Origin: Desmodus rotundus
Taxonomy: Eukaryota; Chordata; Mammalia; Chiroptera; Phyllostomidae
Assembly (NCBI RefSeq): GCF_022682495.2
Contig: NC_071389.1
Location: 9,105,199-9,169,198, forward strand
DNA length: 64,000 bases
Direction of reading: 5' to 3'
Shown: one piece after another, positions 21,379 through 32,548 of the stretch
Layout of the letters: each line of letters starts with the position of its first letter
How positions within the stretch are numbered: the first letter of the stretch is position 1
The notes under the pieces: generated by a model
The model's input: only the letters and a program-made list of their open reading frames with translations
Database searches by the model: none
Told to the model about the DNA's origin: nothing
Translations under genes and position numbers: made by a program

Positions 21379-21789
21379 CTTCTGACCCTCACCTCGCACC
21401 ACCTGGCGACAGGGGCTGAAGGTCAGGGAAGGGGCGGTGGGGGCGGGGAGACTTCTGGCGTTTGGGACCCGCAGCACACAACCGTGATTTAACCAGGGCC
21501 AGACGCCCGGCCGAGGGCAGTGACAGCCGCCCCACTGTGTGCGCGTTTGCAGGGGGAGAGACATGCCCCCGGGAGTCACACGGTGCCTTGCCTGACTGAG
21601 CTCCCTTGGCCGAGAGCGAGCGCTCCCCGTTCGGGGACACTGGCCCACGACGGGGGTGTGGAGGGTGGCGTCTGTCCGCGGGGCCTCCCGCAGCGCCTGA
21701 AGGGGGCAGCCGCTGCCTCTCCGGGCTTGGCTAGGGCAACGTGAACCCAGGCACCAGGGTTCGCACAGCCCCCGCCTCCCGTCTGACAC

Positions 21790-21960
21790 GGGCCCTCTCC
21801 CATCACTCACGCTCACACGCCTACACACAACACACTCGACGCTCTCCCACGTGTGCACACTCACAGTTGCACACACACCAGCACACACACACGCCACACG
21901 CTCTCACATCTATACAGTCATACCCCCGCTCCTTGTAGCAGACCCCCGCTCACACACAGC
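21790..21960 (+). repeat. CA-rich low-complexity tract
   Basis: Degenerate cacacac/tcacac repeats such as 'cacacaccagcacacacacacgccacac'. It lies upstream of the FAM131C CpG island. Confidence 0.7.
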
Positions 21961-22319
21961 TCTTCAGCGGCTGAAGCACTGCCTTTCACACGCTTTATCC
22001 CCCGGCATCCTCACACCTACCTGTGCGCAGGGAAGAGTCATCGTGTCCCTTTCACACGGGCAAGTGAGGAAGCCAGGTGCACGGCGGCCTGCAAAACCTG
22101 GCGACCACCCAGCAGGGTCTTGGGGGATGACCACGGTATGAGGCAGGGGCTTGGCCAGAGCTCTGCGTGTCTGGATCTGAACCCTCGGGGCTGCTGGGGG
22201 TGGGGGCAGGGCACAGGATGGATCTGGGTGCTGACCTTGTTCTCTTTTCCCCAGGCCTGGGGCCCTCTCTGCAGTAAAGTCCCGGTGGAGAGTGGCCTGG
22301 CCACGGGTGTCCACAGGCT

Positions 22320-22760
22320 GGTATGAATGTGGACTCAGATCTCATCAGCTGTGTGGCCTTGGGCAGGTTGCTTCCCCTGCCAAAGGCTCCGTGTTGTCAT
22401 CTGTTAACTGGGGGCAAAAATCCCACCTCAGGGGGTTGCTGTAAGGATTAATGGGGTAATATATGCACAATGACTGGCCCACACTAGGTACTTAACTTAG
22501 GGCTAGAAGTAAATAATAGAGGTCTGACTGGTGTGGCTCAGTGGATTGAGTGCTGGCCTGCAAACCAAAGGGTCACAGGTTTGATTACCAGTTAGGGCAC
22601 ATGCCCGGGTTGTGGGCCAGATCCCCAGTAGGGGGCACATGAGAAGCAACCGCACATTGATGTTTCTCTCCCTCTCTCCCTCCTTCCCCTCTCTCTAAAA
22701 ATAAATAAATAAAAATGTTTAAAATAAATAATAGTGACAGTGAACAAGTTACAATATGAT
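22320..22760 (+). mobile_element. MIR relic carrying a Ves SINE
   Basis: 'ctgtgtggccttgggcaggttgcttcccctgcc...gggttgctgtaaggattaatggggtaatatatgcac' is MIR; the SINE at 22520 has inserted at its 3' end. Confidence 0.7.
22520..22724 (+). mobile_element. Ves SINE with CTCF-like core
   Basis: Starts gtctgactggtgtggctcag and ends in an (AAATA)n tail. The 10-bp target duplication is taaataatag (22510-22519 and 22725-22734), inside a MIR relic. Positions 22625-22638, CCAGTAGGGGGCAC, match the CTCF core CCASYAGRKGGCRS at every position. Confidence 0.92.
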
Positions 22761-25149
22761 GATTTATTACCTCGCCATGAGGAAACTATTGAATGAATGT
22801 GTAAGAAGCACCTACTGTGTGCCCGTGTAAGCAAGACAGTGTTGTAGGCAGTGCTATATTTATTTGGGTGCTCTGGGAGCCATCAGACCAGCTCTGCCCG
22901 CAAAGTCTGCCCTAGGGGAGGACAGCCCTGAAGGGACAGTCGGTCCTGACCACCACGGGTGCCCAATGCCTTGCAGGGCCAACTGCGTGCTTGGCCTTGC
23001 ATGAAGGAAAGATGGGTCTGCCTGCGGCCAGGCTCCAGGGTCCTGTCCTGTGTAGCCCAGGGCCGTGGAGGTGGAGCATCCTTTCTCTTCTTCCTGTTGT
23101 GGAGGGACAGGACCTGACTTGGACAGAGGGTTCTGACTCACCATGACGTAGGACACTCGGTCACAGCTGCCGATGCTCCCAGCTGGCAGCCTGGCAGCTC
23201 TGGGGGCAGAGGGGACAGGGCAGAGAGGATGCTGGGGAGCCCACTGTGCCCCCTTCAGCCTAAGACGGGGACAGGTGGATGAGGCTGGGCAGTAGCCTGA
23301 CCCAGAATCACTTGCTCACCGACTCAGAGACATCCCTAGGACGGCATGAGGGATTCTGGCTATCCTAACCTCTGGCATCGGTGCTGGTGAATTCCACACT
23401 CTCATTGGGTAGGCTGGTGCTCAGAGAGGGGCAGGGTCTTGTCCAAGGTCACACAGCAAATTGATAGCAGAGTGGAGACTAGAACCCAGGTCTCCTGCCT
23501 GCCAGCCCAGCCCTGGCACTGGCCTGAGATTGGGCCATGCAGGGATGGGCAGCTCCCCCTTGCACGTCCACATTCACCTTCCTAGTCATTGGAATTCTGC
23601 TGAAGCAGACGATTCCCAGATTCCCAGACAGCTCCAAGATGCGTGGTTGTCCTTCCCCGGGGCAGGCTGTCCTTTCCCGGCTCAGCCCATAGCCCATCTG
23701 CCCTGTGATCTTCCACTGCCCTCCCCCTGCGTGCTCCTGGACCCACCCATCCATGGAGAGAGGAGAGAGGAGACCTCTGGTGGGTGAAGGGACCAGAGGA
23801 GAGAGTGCCCAGGCTGTGCCCTTCACACCCCCTGAATCCCATTCTCCTGTCATGATTTTGGAGATCCAGCCAGAGCCCCCAGCCCTGTAGCCTGCCCCCA
23901 CTCGCCTATTCAATGACAGACACTCACTAGCCCTGAGTGCCCAGCCCGTCGCTGGGCGCTGGAGTGTGGAGACCAGATGCTGCAGAGTCTGATCAGAGAA
24001 AGCTTAATCAACAGGGCTGGCACAGTGATGAGTCAGACTCAGTCCCTGCCCAGGCAGTCTTGGGAGGGGGGGACAAGGCAGCATGAGGGAGCCACGTGCA
24101 TAAATAACTCAGGTTGTGGTGGACAGTGGAGCATCCCCATGCCAGCCGAGTGCCATGAGAGGAGAGGGGCTTCTGGCAGGGTCATGGGGTGGCTTCAAGA
24201 GGATGGGGACCCTGCAGTGGCATTTTGAAGGTTGAGTGGGATGTGGCAGGCAGAGAGGGTGGAGGTATGGAGGTATGGAGGCAGAGATGTGGGGGGCACC
24301 AGGGGACTGGCATACACATATATGACATCTGGGGGACCCGTGGGGGAGGACAAGACTTCAGACTGGAATTGCCTCCCTCCAGGCCTCTTACATCTCCTCA
24401 GCACCAGCTCTCTCAGGAAAGGCAGAGCTGGGGATACAGAAGAACTGGGAACCAGGCAGATCTGAGTTTGGGTCAATACGTAGTAGATGCTCACTAAGTA
24501 TTTGTTGACTGAATACAAGAAAGTGAGACTTGTCCAAAGTCACACATCTAGAAAGTGGTTATAGCCAGGAATAAGAGATTCAATCTTTCACTCATCCAGA
24601 AAATGCTTATTGAGCACCTACTGTGTGCCTGGCACTGTGTGTTGCTGAGATTACAGCATGAATGAGCCAGACAAGGCCCCTGGTGGAGGAAGGCATTAAC
24701 CCAGGAATGAGCCAGGACAATTGAGAATCACAGCCCTGAGAAGCACTGGGAGGGCACAGGAGAGGAGGACCTGATCTGGTCTTGGGTGTGGAGGGAGTGT
24801 CTAGGGGAAGTGGCAGTCACAGAGTACACAGCTGACAGACGAGTAGGACTTGGCTCGGCAGAGAGAATAGCGCAGCAACAGTGTGGAGGTGGGAGGAAGA
24901 GCTAGTTCCCAGGAGGAAGAGAGGCCCATGATAGCCTAGCTCGGGCCCAGAGGGTGAGAGGGAGGATGTGGCAGGAGCCCGCTCCCCCAGGGCCTCCCAC
25001 TGGGATCTATGTGGTCTTTATCTGGAGAACAATGGACGTCACATCCTCTGCTTGCTAGTCTGCAAACTAAGCTTCCTACCAGTCTCTCTCCGTGGGATCG
25101 ATTTCCGGATGAGGCTCCCAGTCCAGTTCCCTGTTTCTTGGGGAGTCTA

Positions 25150-25470
25150 GCTTGTCTGGGGGTCCCGAGGGCCAGGGCTTGGGGCCTTTCTGGGAAGGCT
25201 GAGAGAGAAGGCCATGGGCTAACCTTAAATAATGTGCTCCCTCTTGGCTTTGACTGTGGGCTTTCAGTACGAGTCGGGTGGCAAGTCAGAGTCCCTCATG
25301 AGTGACCGGCTGGACTAGGTGGGGGAGAGAGAGACAGAAGGGCAAGGCCCCAGGCTGATGGGGGAGACACAACTATAGTGCTACACTCTGGGGACACTGG
25401 GGCACGACCAGCCTGGGCCCTGGGGAAGCTCCCAGCCAGGTGAGTGAACAGGTGCACTGAGCTCGTCTCT
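25150..25470 (+). repeat. Local duplication, copy A
   Basis: Shares order and sequence with 26165-26455: 'gggtcccgagggccagggcttgggg', 'tttctgggaaggctgagag', 'ggctggactaggtggggg', 'agacagaagggcaag', 'gccctggggaagctcccagccaggtg'. Divergence is about 25-30% by eye, so the duplication is old. Confidence 0.65.
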
Positions 25471-25651
25471 AAATGTCTGGCCTGGTGGCTCTTCATGACA
25501 GAATCCCCTTCTCAGGTTCTAGAGGCTGGTTTCCCTGGGTCTTGGGTCTCTGCAGACAGGGAGGAGGCCCGGCACTTCTAGGACTAAGGCACAGACACAG
25601 GTAAGTCTCACCTGAGATGCTTTTCCTGAACCATGAGTGTCATGCACCATC

Positions 25652-25670
25652 TGGCCACCAGAGGGCAGCT
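25652..25670 (+). promoter_or_regulatory. Candidate CTCF site
   Basis: TGGCCACCAGAGGGCAGCT matches the CTCF core CCASYAGRKGGCRS exactly, including the upstream TGG. It lies in unique sequence between the promoter of FAM131C and the end of EPHA2, and between the two copies of a diverged local duplication. The motif on the plus strand points towards EPHA2. Confidence 0.6.
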
Positions 25671-26164
25671 TGAGACAGCACCATTCTTCACTGTTTTCCT
25701 TTTCTCCCTTGGCCAATTGACCCAGAAAGTACCACACTGCCAATTTAGATCCAGTCCCACAGTTCAAGGTTGGGCATTGTGTACCCTGTACAACGGCGCC
25801 CAGTGGAGGGGGAGGGCATTGAAACCCTGCCTGTACTCCTGTCTCCAAGCCCTGAGCTACGGAATAGGCTGTCAACCTGGGTACGGGGCACCTTTTTCTA
25901 GCACGAAGGTGTCATCTCCTTGCCAAGCTGGGCACTACAAGGCTGCATCCACCAGATTCGCACAAAGTCTCCATCTAGGCTAGCAATGTCCTGAGCTCAG
26001 ACATCGCCTGCTCCTGACCCCCACCACAAGATGTGGGGACTGAGACCCAGGAAAGGGACCGAGGCCTGTTGGAAGCAGAGCTGGGACTGAAACCCCACAG
26101 CCAGTGGGACTCCCTGCTCGACCTGGAGGGCTCAGGTCTAGGCACTACCTCTGGAGGCCAGGCC

Positions 26165-26455
26165 CTGCCTGAGGGTCCCAGGGCCTAAAGTTTGGGGTCT
26201 CTCTGGGAAGCCTGAGAAAGTCATCGGCTGAACTCAGGATGTGCCCACTCTCAGCTGCCGGCTCAAGACTGGATATTTCCAGTTGGAGTGGGGTGACAGA
26301 CTGGACTAGATGGGGTGGGGAGAGACAGAAGGGTGAGCTCTCAGCGTGATGGAGCAGACACAACCGCCGTTCTGGGCACTGGGGGAACCAGCCTCTGCCC
26401 CCTGCCCTGGGGAAGCTCCCAGCTTGGTAGGCAAACAGGTGGTGGGGTGTCCCCA
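26165..26455 (+). repeat. Local duplication, copy B
   Basis: Counterpart of 25150-25470: 'gggtcccagggcctaaagtttggggt', 'ctctgggaagcctgagaa', 'agactggactagatgggg', 'agacagaagggtgag', 'gccctggggaagctcccagcttggt'. It lies in the same orientation about 1 kb further on. Confidence 0.65.
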
Positions 26456-27004
26456 GCACTAGACAGACATTCCCGCAGCTCCTCCAGGGACAGGCTTTCT
26501 CGTGGTCATCACAGGCCCATCCCCAGGAGGGGAGAGCCCTGCTGACCTAGCTGGGGGCTTGGGAGGCCGTTTCAGGTGTCCAGGTTAATTACAGCAACAA
26601 GAACAACCACAGCAGCTGAGACCCGCCCCCCGAGGGCCCGCTGTTGTGCGGAGACCCGTGCGGGGCCTGTCCTGTTTAATTATTCTGGTAGCCCTAGGAG
26701 GTCTGACCGCACTGGGGCGACACTTGGTCTCCCAGCATCCCCTCTATCTTGACCTCTGGGGCGATTCGGAGCCTGGTAGCTCTTGGGGACAGACAGCATC
26801 CCCTCTATCCCTGCCTCCAGGCGTTCGCACAGGCTGTGCACGGCCCCCATCAGTCCACATCACAGAAGTCCCTTTCGTCCCATGCACAGAGGTCACGCCT
26901 TCATTCATCAAACATTGATCGAATCCGAGCCTACAATGTGTTTTCTGCCCAAACAGTGGGACACAGCTGAGCGTAATCAGACAAGGCCCAAATATCTTGG
27001 AGGT

Positions 27005-27205
27005 TAGAGTAGATGTCAACAAATCTGTCCCTCAGCCTACTTTTATAAATAAAGTTTTATTGAAACATATCCATGTTCATTTGTTTACCTATTGTCTCTG
27101 GCTGCTTCACCTTCCAATGGCAGAAATGGTACAGCCCTCAAAGATGAAAATATCTACTTATTAGGCCCTTTGCGAAAAGTTTACCAACATCTGGCTTGAA
27201 GTCAG
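27005..27205 (-). mobile_element. hAT-Charlie (MER1-like) relic
   Basis: The reverse complement reads '...aaagggcctaataagtagatattttcatctttgagggctgtacc...caataaaactttatttataaaagtaggctgagggac', the shape of mammalian MER1/Charlie non-autonomous elements. The ends are eroded. Confidence 0.6.
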
Positions 27206-28043
27206 TCCAAGAGAACGCAGATATTAACAAATCACTGGAATAAATTAATGAATAAACACATTGGGCAGAAAGCCAGAAGGGACATAACAGAGGCTAGAAT
27301 TGAGACTCAGGGTCCGACTGGTCACCGTTTCTCCTCACCTCCCACTATGGCTCCTCTGACAGCATGACGGCTCATCTGAGTCAAGCCTTGGACTCGAGTG
27401 GCCTCCCGGGTCGTGTGTATGCCAGGCAGGGGTGCGGGTCCAGCTGGGGTCTGCAACTGGGCCGCTGTTCTCCTTCTCCCATCCCCTGACCTCACCTGGC
27501 CTCGCAGCCTGCCGTGAGCGCTCCCACGCCCGCCTCGCCTGGTCCCCTGGGAAGCAGGCGGGAGGAGAGCTCCTTTTACAAACAGGACAACAGAGGCTCT
27601 TCGTGTTTACTGACTTGGCCCGGCCTTGCCGAGCTGCAGGGAAGCAGAGATCTTGATGTCGTGGGAAAGCCCCGGACTGTGTTTAGGACACTAGGGGCTG
27701 GCCCAGGGCTCATTCAGGCAAGTCCATTCCCCTCTGGGCCTCTGTTTGTTCATCAGTAAAGGAGCAGGTTGGAGAAATAGGCCTGTAAGCTCTTTTCTGG
27801 ACTTGCCAGCACGCTGGGGCTCGCCCGCCCCTCTCCAGGCCTCAGTTTGGATCTGTAAAATGGGGAGGGAAATGCTGAGCCCTCCCACACTCCTGGGGCT
27901 GGTCCCAGGCCAGAGAGATCACAGATGGGAAAATGCTTTGAGCTCTGTGGAAGAAAGGAGCTCTATAAACCCAGGGGGTTATTAGGGTGGTGGGGATTCG
28001 GGCAGGGGCTGAGGGTGTGAAGGCCCGAGGCCAGTGTTTGGTC

Positions 28044-28061
28044 TGACCAGCAGAGAGCGCT
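28044..28061 (+). promoter_or_regulatory. Candidate weaker CTCF site
   Basis: TGACCAGCAGAGAGCGCT agrees with the CTCF core except for one A in the invariant GGC triplet. It has the same orientation as the stronger site 2.4 kb upstream. Confidence 0.35.
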
Positions 28062-28384
28062 GTGGGGAAGCTAAGGCCGGATCCTGAGCTGGCATGCTGT
28101 GTCCCTCCTAGGTCACAGACCCGGCCCTACGGTGTGCCAAGCCTGTGGCACTGAGTGTGGGGACATGGTTGTGAATGAATGGGGCCCAAGATGCTCCCAG
28201 TCTAGGGGTGGCATGGGGGTGAGGACACATAGCAAATCAGCCCAAACACAAATGAAAGCTATGGCGGGGGCCAGGCAGGGATGGGGATCCCTGCTGGAGG
28301 CCCCTAGAAATCAGGAGGAATGTCCAGCCTGAAGCTTCTGTGGGTCAGGGGTCTGGGCTGGAGAGCCAGAGGGGTAAGGAACAG

Positions 28385-28535
28385 GAAGCTTGCGGGCTGC
28401 CCATGTTCGAATTCTGGCTCTGCCACCTCTAGGCCAGCGACTTCTCCTCCCTGGGCCTCCTGTTCCTCACCTGTCAAGTGGGAAGAATAACAGCCCCCAC
28501 CTCACAGCTGTCATGAGGTTTCCACTGGCGACTCT
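28385..28535 (+). mobile_element. MIR relic
   Basis: 'gttcgaattctggctctgccacctctaggcc...cctcacctgtcaagtgggaagaataacagcccccacctcac' is MIR. Confidence 0.7.
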
Positions 28536-29348
28536 CAATCTCAGGTAACAACTCCAGAGCAGGGGTGACCCAGGCAAGGTCCTGAAGTGCTGCTGTTGCC
28601 CCTGAAGTCAGTGGTTTGGATGCTGGGAGCTAGAGCATGAAGGGTCTGCGCCCACTTCAGGGGACAGAGGTGAAGACAGGGCTGAGGATGGGGCCGCCTA
28701 GGGAAGGAAAAGGAGGAAGAGGACAGAGAGGCACAGCCTGAGAGACTTGGGGGGAGCACAGAATTGGGGGGAGGGTGCAGTGAGGCAAGGGAGGGAGTTT
28801 GGAGAAGGAAGGACTAGTCAGGCACCCCCTCCTGCCCTCTTCAGCTGTGTGCCCTTGGGCACGTCCCGGGCCTCTCTGAGCCACAGTGTCCCCCTCTAAA
28901 ATGGGGAAATAAAATGGGGAAATAGCTCCTGCATCACAAGGCCTCAAAGATTCCTCAGGAGGACCTGGCTCTGAGAGGTGTGTAAAGAAGGCCCTGTCCC
29001 CGCATTGTGGCCCCCAGGTCCACGAGTCCCCCATCAGCCAGGCCTTTCGATTAGAAAACCAGCCCAAGAGGAAAACCCCCCAAACAAACACACCTCAGCT
29101 GATCTCCCCAGCCCTGCCCGGCCCTGCCCAGCCCTGCCCTGCCCACTGTGGGTGGGGTGGGTGCGGGGAGAGATCAGCTCCTGAGCAAGTGTTTTTCCCA
29201 GCTCACGTTGGGGCGGGGGGCAGCAACCAGGTCAGGGTGGGGCTGACAGTGGCCCCCAGGACTCTCTGGAGAGAGATGTCCCTGTCCCAGCAGGTAGGAC
29301 AGTGGGCATCAGAGTCCACTGGGGACCTGGTCCAACACGCAGGTTCCA

Positions 29349-29608
29349 TGGGTGGAAAAGGTGAAGGGACGGGGAAGTACACATTGGTTATTACAGAATA
29401 GTCACGGGGATGGAAAGTTCAGCACAGGGAACATAGTCAATAAAGTTCTCACAACTATGCGCGGTGCCGGGTGGGCAGGAGATGCATCGGGACGATCACT
29501 TAGTAAGTTATATGATGTCTAATCACTGGGGTGTGCAGCTGAAACTAATGTAACACTGTATGTCAACCGTAACTGAAAAGTAAAGCATTATTTAAAGTAA
29601 AAAAAAAT
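29349..29608 (+). mobile_element. 5'-truncated LINE-1, 3' UTR only
   Basis: L1 3' end ('acattggttattacagaatagtcacggggatg...ctgaaactaatgtaacactgtatgtcaaccgtaactgaaaa') with an A-rich tail. A perfect 13-bp target duplication, cacgcaggttcca, lies at 29336-29348 and 29609-29621. Confidence 0.88.
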
Positions 29609-29639
29609 CACGCAGGTTCCAGAGCCCTGCTAACCCCTC

Positions 29640-29697
29640 CCCTGCCACACACAAACACACAAACACACAAATACACACACATGCACACGCGCACACC
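29640..29697 (+). repeat. (CA)n-rich microsatellite
   Basis: Degenerate cacaaacacac/cacacgcgcac repeats just after the L1 insertion. Confidence 0.85.
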
Positions 29698-30141
29698 CGA
29701 GGTCTGATTCCCTAGTCTGCTGAAGACCCGGTGCCGGGGTCCGACGGAGGAAGCCCAGCAATCAGGCTCTGAGACCTGCTGGGAAGGGCAGAAGCCACTT
29801 TGGGGAGGGGGCTGGGCGAGGTAGGAGGAAGAGGCTCCAGGACAGGGCCTGTCTGAGGATGGGACACTTCCAGCAGGCTTGGAGGCTGAGGGGGTGGCAG
29901 CTGTGGAAATAAGGAAGTCAGACATTCGGGGGAGCTGCGGAGATACAGACGAAAGGCCAGCAAGTCCAATTAAAATGAACATTCTTAGGGTTCCGAACCT
30001 GCCTGGGTGAAGGTCCTTATGCACATTGTCCTTTCGGTCCTCGCAACCAGCCTAGGATGTGGGGGGACCATTGTGCCAATGAGGGACCTGAGGCTCAGAG
30101 GCAAGTGCCCGGATTCCCTACCCATCTGCCTAGGAGAGCAT

Positions 30142-30233
30142 AGGCAGGGGTGAGGGGTGAGCAGGACTGAGGGGTAGGCAGGGCTGAGGGGCGGGCAGAG
30201 GTGAGGGGTAGGCAGGGGTGAGGGGTGAGCAGT
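30142..30233 (+). repeat. G-rich minisatellite, about 17-bp unit
   Basis: About five copies of 'ggcaggggtgaggggta' and close variants in tandem. It has no coding interpretation. Confidence 0.8.
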
Positions 30234-30731
30234 GCTCACCATATCAGGAGGTGGAGACAGGAGGCACGGATGGGTCACTGGGGCTTTGGTGAGAGCTGGC
30301 CACTTTGGGGACGCTGAGGTTCAGAGCAGTCACTGTGACCCTTGTAGGCCTGGCAGGGGGCAGGAAGAAGGTCACGGCTGAGCAGGGGCAAGGTCTGATC
30401 CTGGATGCCTGGGGGAAGGTGGGCATCAGGGGTATTGCCAGGCCTTGGACGCTGAATCCGAGGCGAGAGGGGACAGTGGTCACATCTCACAAGAGAAGCC
30501 ATACCGTTGTCTCCAGAAGGGCAGCCCAGGCCCTGCCGTCCCCCTGGTTCACATTGGGAAACCCTGCACTTCCCTTGGGGCCTTGCTTTTCGGGGGACAC
30601 AGCTGTGCAGACGGTGACCCACGGCAGAGTCAGGCAGGGGGGCCCTGAGGGGTATATTGCGGAAGTGTCACTGTGGAGACTGAGCCACCTCTCCTCTCCC
30701 TGCCACTGAGAAGATCCAGCCCACAGTCGGG

Positions 30732-30783
30732 CCCTGGGTTCCAGGCTCTGGGTTCCAGGCTTTGGGTTCCAGGCTTTGGGTTG
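30732..30783 (+). repeat. 14-bp tandem repeat
   Basis: About 3.5 copies of ctttgggttccagg (the first with ctctggg). The array abuts copy A of the duplicated hairpin segment. Confidence 0.85.
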
Positions 30784-30871
30784 GACGGCCTGGTCCAAAT
30801 GTGATGAACAGGAGGCGGCGGTCCAGGCTGAGGGTACAAGTGTGGGACAGGGACAGATGTAGGGAGGCAGG
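30775..30871 (+). repeat. Duplicated hairpin segment, copy A
   Basis: 'tttgggttggacggcctggtccaaatgtgatgaacaggaggcgg...' matches 32456-32548 with few differences, including an extra 'cgg' here. It contains GGACGGCCT facing AGGCGG(CGG)TCC. I cannot assign it to a known repeat family. Confidence 0.8.
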
Positions 30872-32455
30872 AGCCAACCTCTGTAGGACCCGGCTCCCAG
30901 CCTCAGAAACCCCCTGGCTAGGGGCTCCTCGATTGATTCTTGATCCCAAACAGGCTGGCTCCCTGCCAGGCCAGCGCTCCGTCTCTCCCCAGCACCTCTA
31001 CTTTCCCGACACCAGTTCATCTTCCTGCATCTCCCCGACCCTCCCCCTGCCTCCAGCTGCAGGCCGGGACCACCTGGGCCCAAGTGCCTCTGATCTAATT
31101 TGGACCTTCTAGCACTTCCTCTCACTTGTTGACGCCCTCCCAGGCTGAGTGCCCCCTGGGAGGAGGAGGGGGAAGACGGGCTTTGAGGTGGGGGTGTGGG
31201 TGGGGAGCAGATCTGAGTGGGAGACCGGAGGGAAGACGCTCTGAGGTGCTGGACAGAAAGGGGAGATTCCACTGTGGCTGAGTGGGCCTGGCTTCCTCGG
31301 GCGGCTCCGAGGATTCGGGGTGCTGCACCTCCATGTACTTAGAGCTCAGGAACGTTGGCCGTGATTATCGGAGAGTGGCCTCACCTGACCCTGTCTTACC
31401 TCCTCACTTCTTACGGGGAGACCTAGCCTCAGAGAGGGCGTGGGCCTCGTCCGGAGTCACACAGCCCTCAGAGACAGCGGGCTGGCGCCTCCCCAGGGCG
31501 GGTCCCATGGGGCAGGCTCCATTGTGCTCTCCCCGGCAGGAAACCGCTGCGCTCAGCAGCCTGGGCAGCGGGAGAGGAGGAACGAGTTTGGCTACGTGAC
31601 CAGCAGGCCCTGGAGGCTGAGCCAGGCCCAGCTCCAGGAAAACAACCTGCTGGGGCTGCCTGGGCAGGGCAAGTGGGGTGGGCACCAGGGTGGAGGCCTC
31701 TTGCCTGGAGAGGGAGTGCTGGGAGGCGGCCTCAGGGCCCTGCGCCCCAAACCTGCCTTCCAGGGGGCAGCTGGTCGGTTCGTTGCTCCCTGACACGCAA
31801 CACAAGGCTGCTCCGGGGAGGAGCGGGCCCGGGGGTGGGCACCCCGGGCCCCTGGGGTGACTTGCATAGGCTGCCTGCCTACTCATCAGCTCTGGTTTAC
31901 AGGGATTTTGGAGGGGGGCAACCAAGAGTTTGGGGAACGCAGTCCTTGGCTGGGCTGCCCAGCCGGGGGGCTTGGAATGATGGAGTCTTTCTTTGGGCCT
32001 CAGGTCTCCTTGGGGACTCATCAGGGACCATTTTGTCCCTCACCTCCAGACGCAGGGCTGACTCGGGTCCCGGAAGCCAGCTGAGGGGAGAAGGTCCCAC
32101 AGGCCCAGGTGGCTCTTGTCCTGGCCGGTCACAGCAGGGAGGGCACTGGACACCAGACCCAGCAATCAGGACTTAACAGAGGCCATGTGGAGCCACTGAA
32201 GGATTCAGCACAGGGCCGGTGGTGGTCAGATAAGGCTGCTGGGAACAGCTGGACTGGGGACTGTAAGCCAGAGGGGGCACAGCTGGGGCAGCAGCAGGGG
32301 CCCGGAAGGCGGGGGGGAGCAAGGCTTCAACGGCACCGAGTGGATGAACTTGGAAGGGCCTGCCTGGGGTCTGCCCTTGGCTCCCCCTCCTCTGTGTGAC
32401 CTGGTGTGTTAAATCCCCTTCTTCTTACTCTATGAACGTAAAACAAAAGCGAGGT

Positions 32456-32548
32456 TTTGGGTTGGACCGCCTGGTCCAAATGTGATGAACAGGAGGCGGT
32501 CCAGGCTGAGGGTACCAGTGTGAGACAGGGACAGATGTAGGGAGGCAG
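32456..32548 (+). repeat. Duplicated hairpin segment, copy B
   Basis: Second copy of the 30775 segment. Here the arms GGACCGCCT (32464-32472) and AGGCGGTCC (32494-32502) are a perfect 9-bp inverted repeat with a 21-base loop. Confidence 0.8.

Larger units (their letters stand above)
20870..21700. promoter_or_regulatory. FAM131C: CpG island at the FAM131C promoter
   Basis: Dense CpG dinucleotides, for example 'cgcgtcctcggcgctgggac' and 'ccgccgccgccgccgcc', surround coding exon 1 and extend upstream of it (rightwards on the plus strand). A (CCG)n run lies at 21126-21142 and long G-runs at 21309-21378. No TATA box is obvious. This is the likely promoter; the exact start site cannot be fixed from sequence alone. 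Confidence 0.75.

Noticed and set aside
20511..21419. 302-codon open frame on the plus strand over the FAM131C promoter
   Set aside because: It lies across the CpG island opposite FAM131C exon 1, is Pro/Gly/Arg/Ala-rich as expected for random GC-rich sequence, and overlaps other long frames in the same place.
30487..31272. 261-codon open frame on the minus strand
   Set aside because: It includes the 14-bp tandem repeat and the duplicated hairpin segment read as protein. It has no recognisable domain or splice structure.
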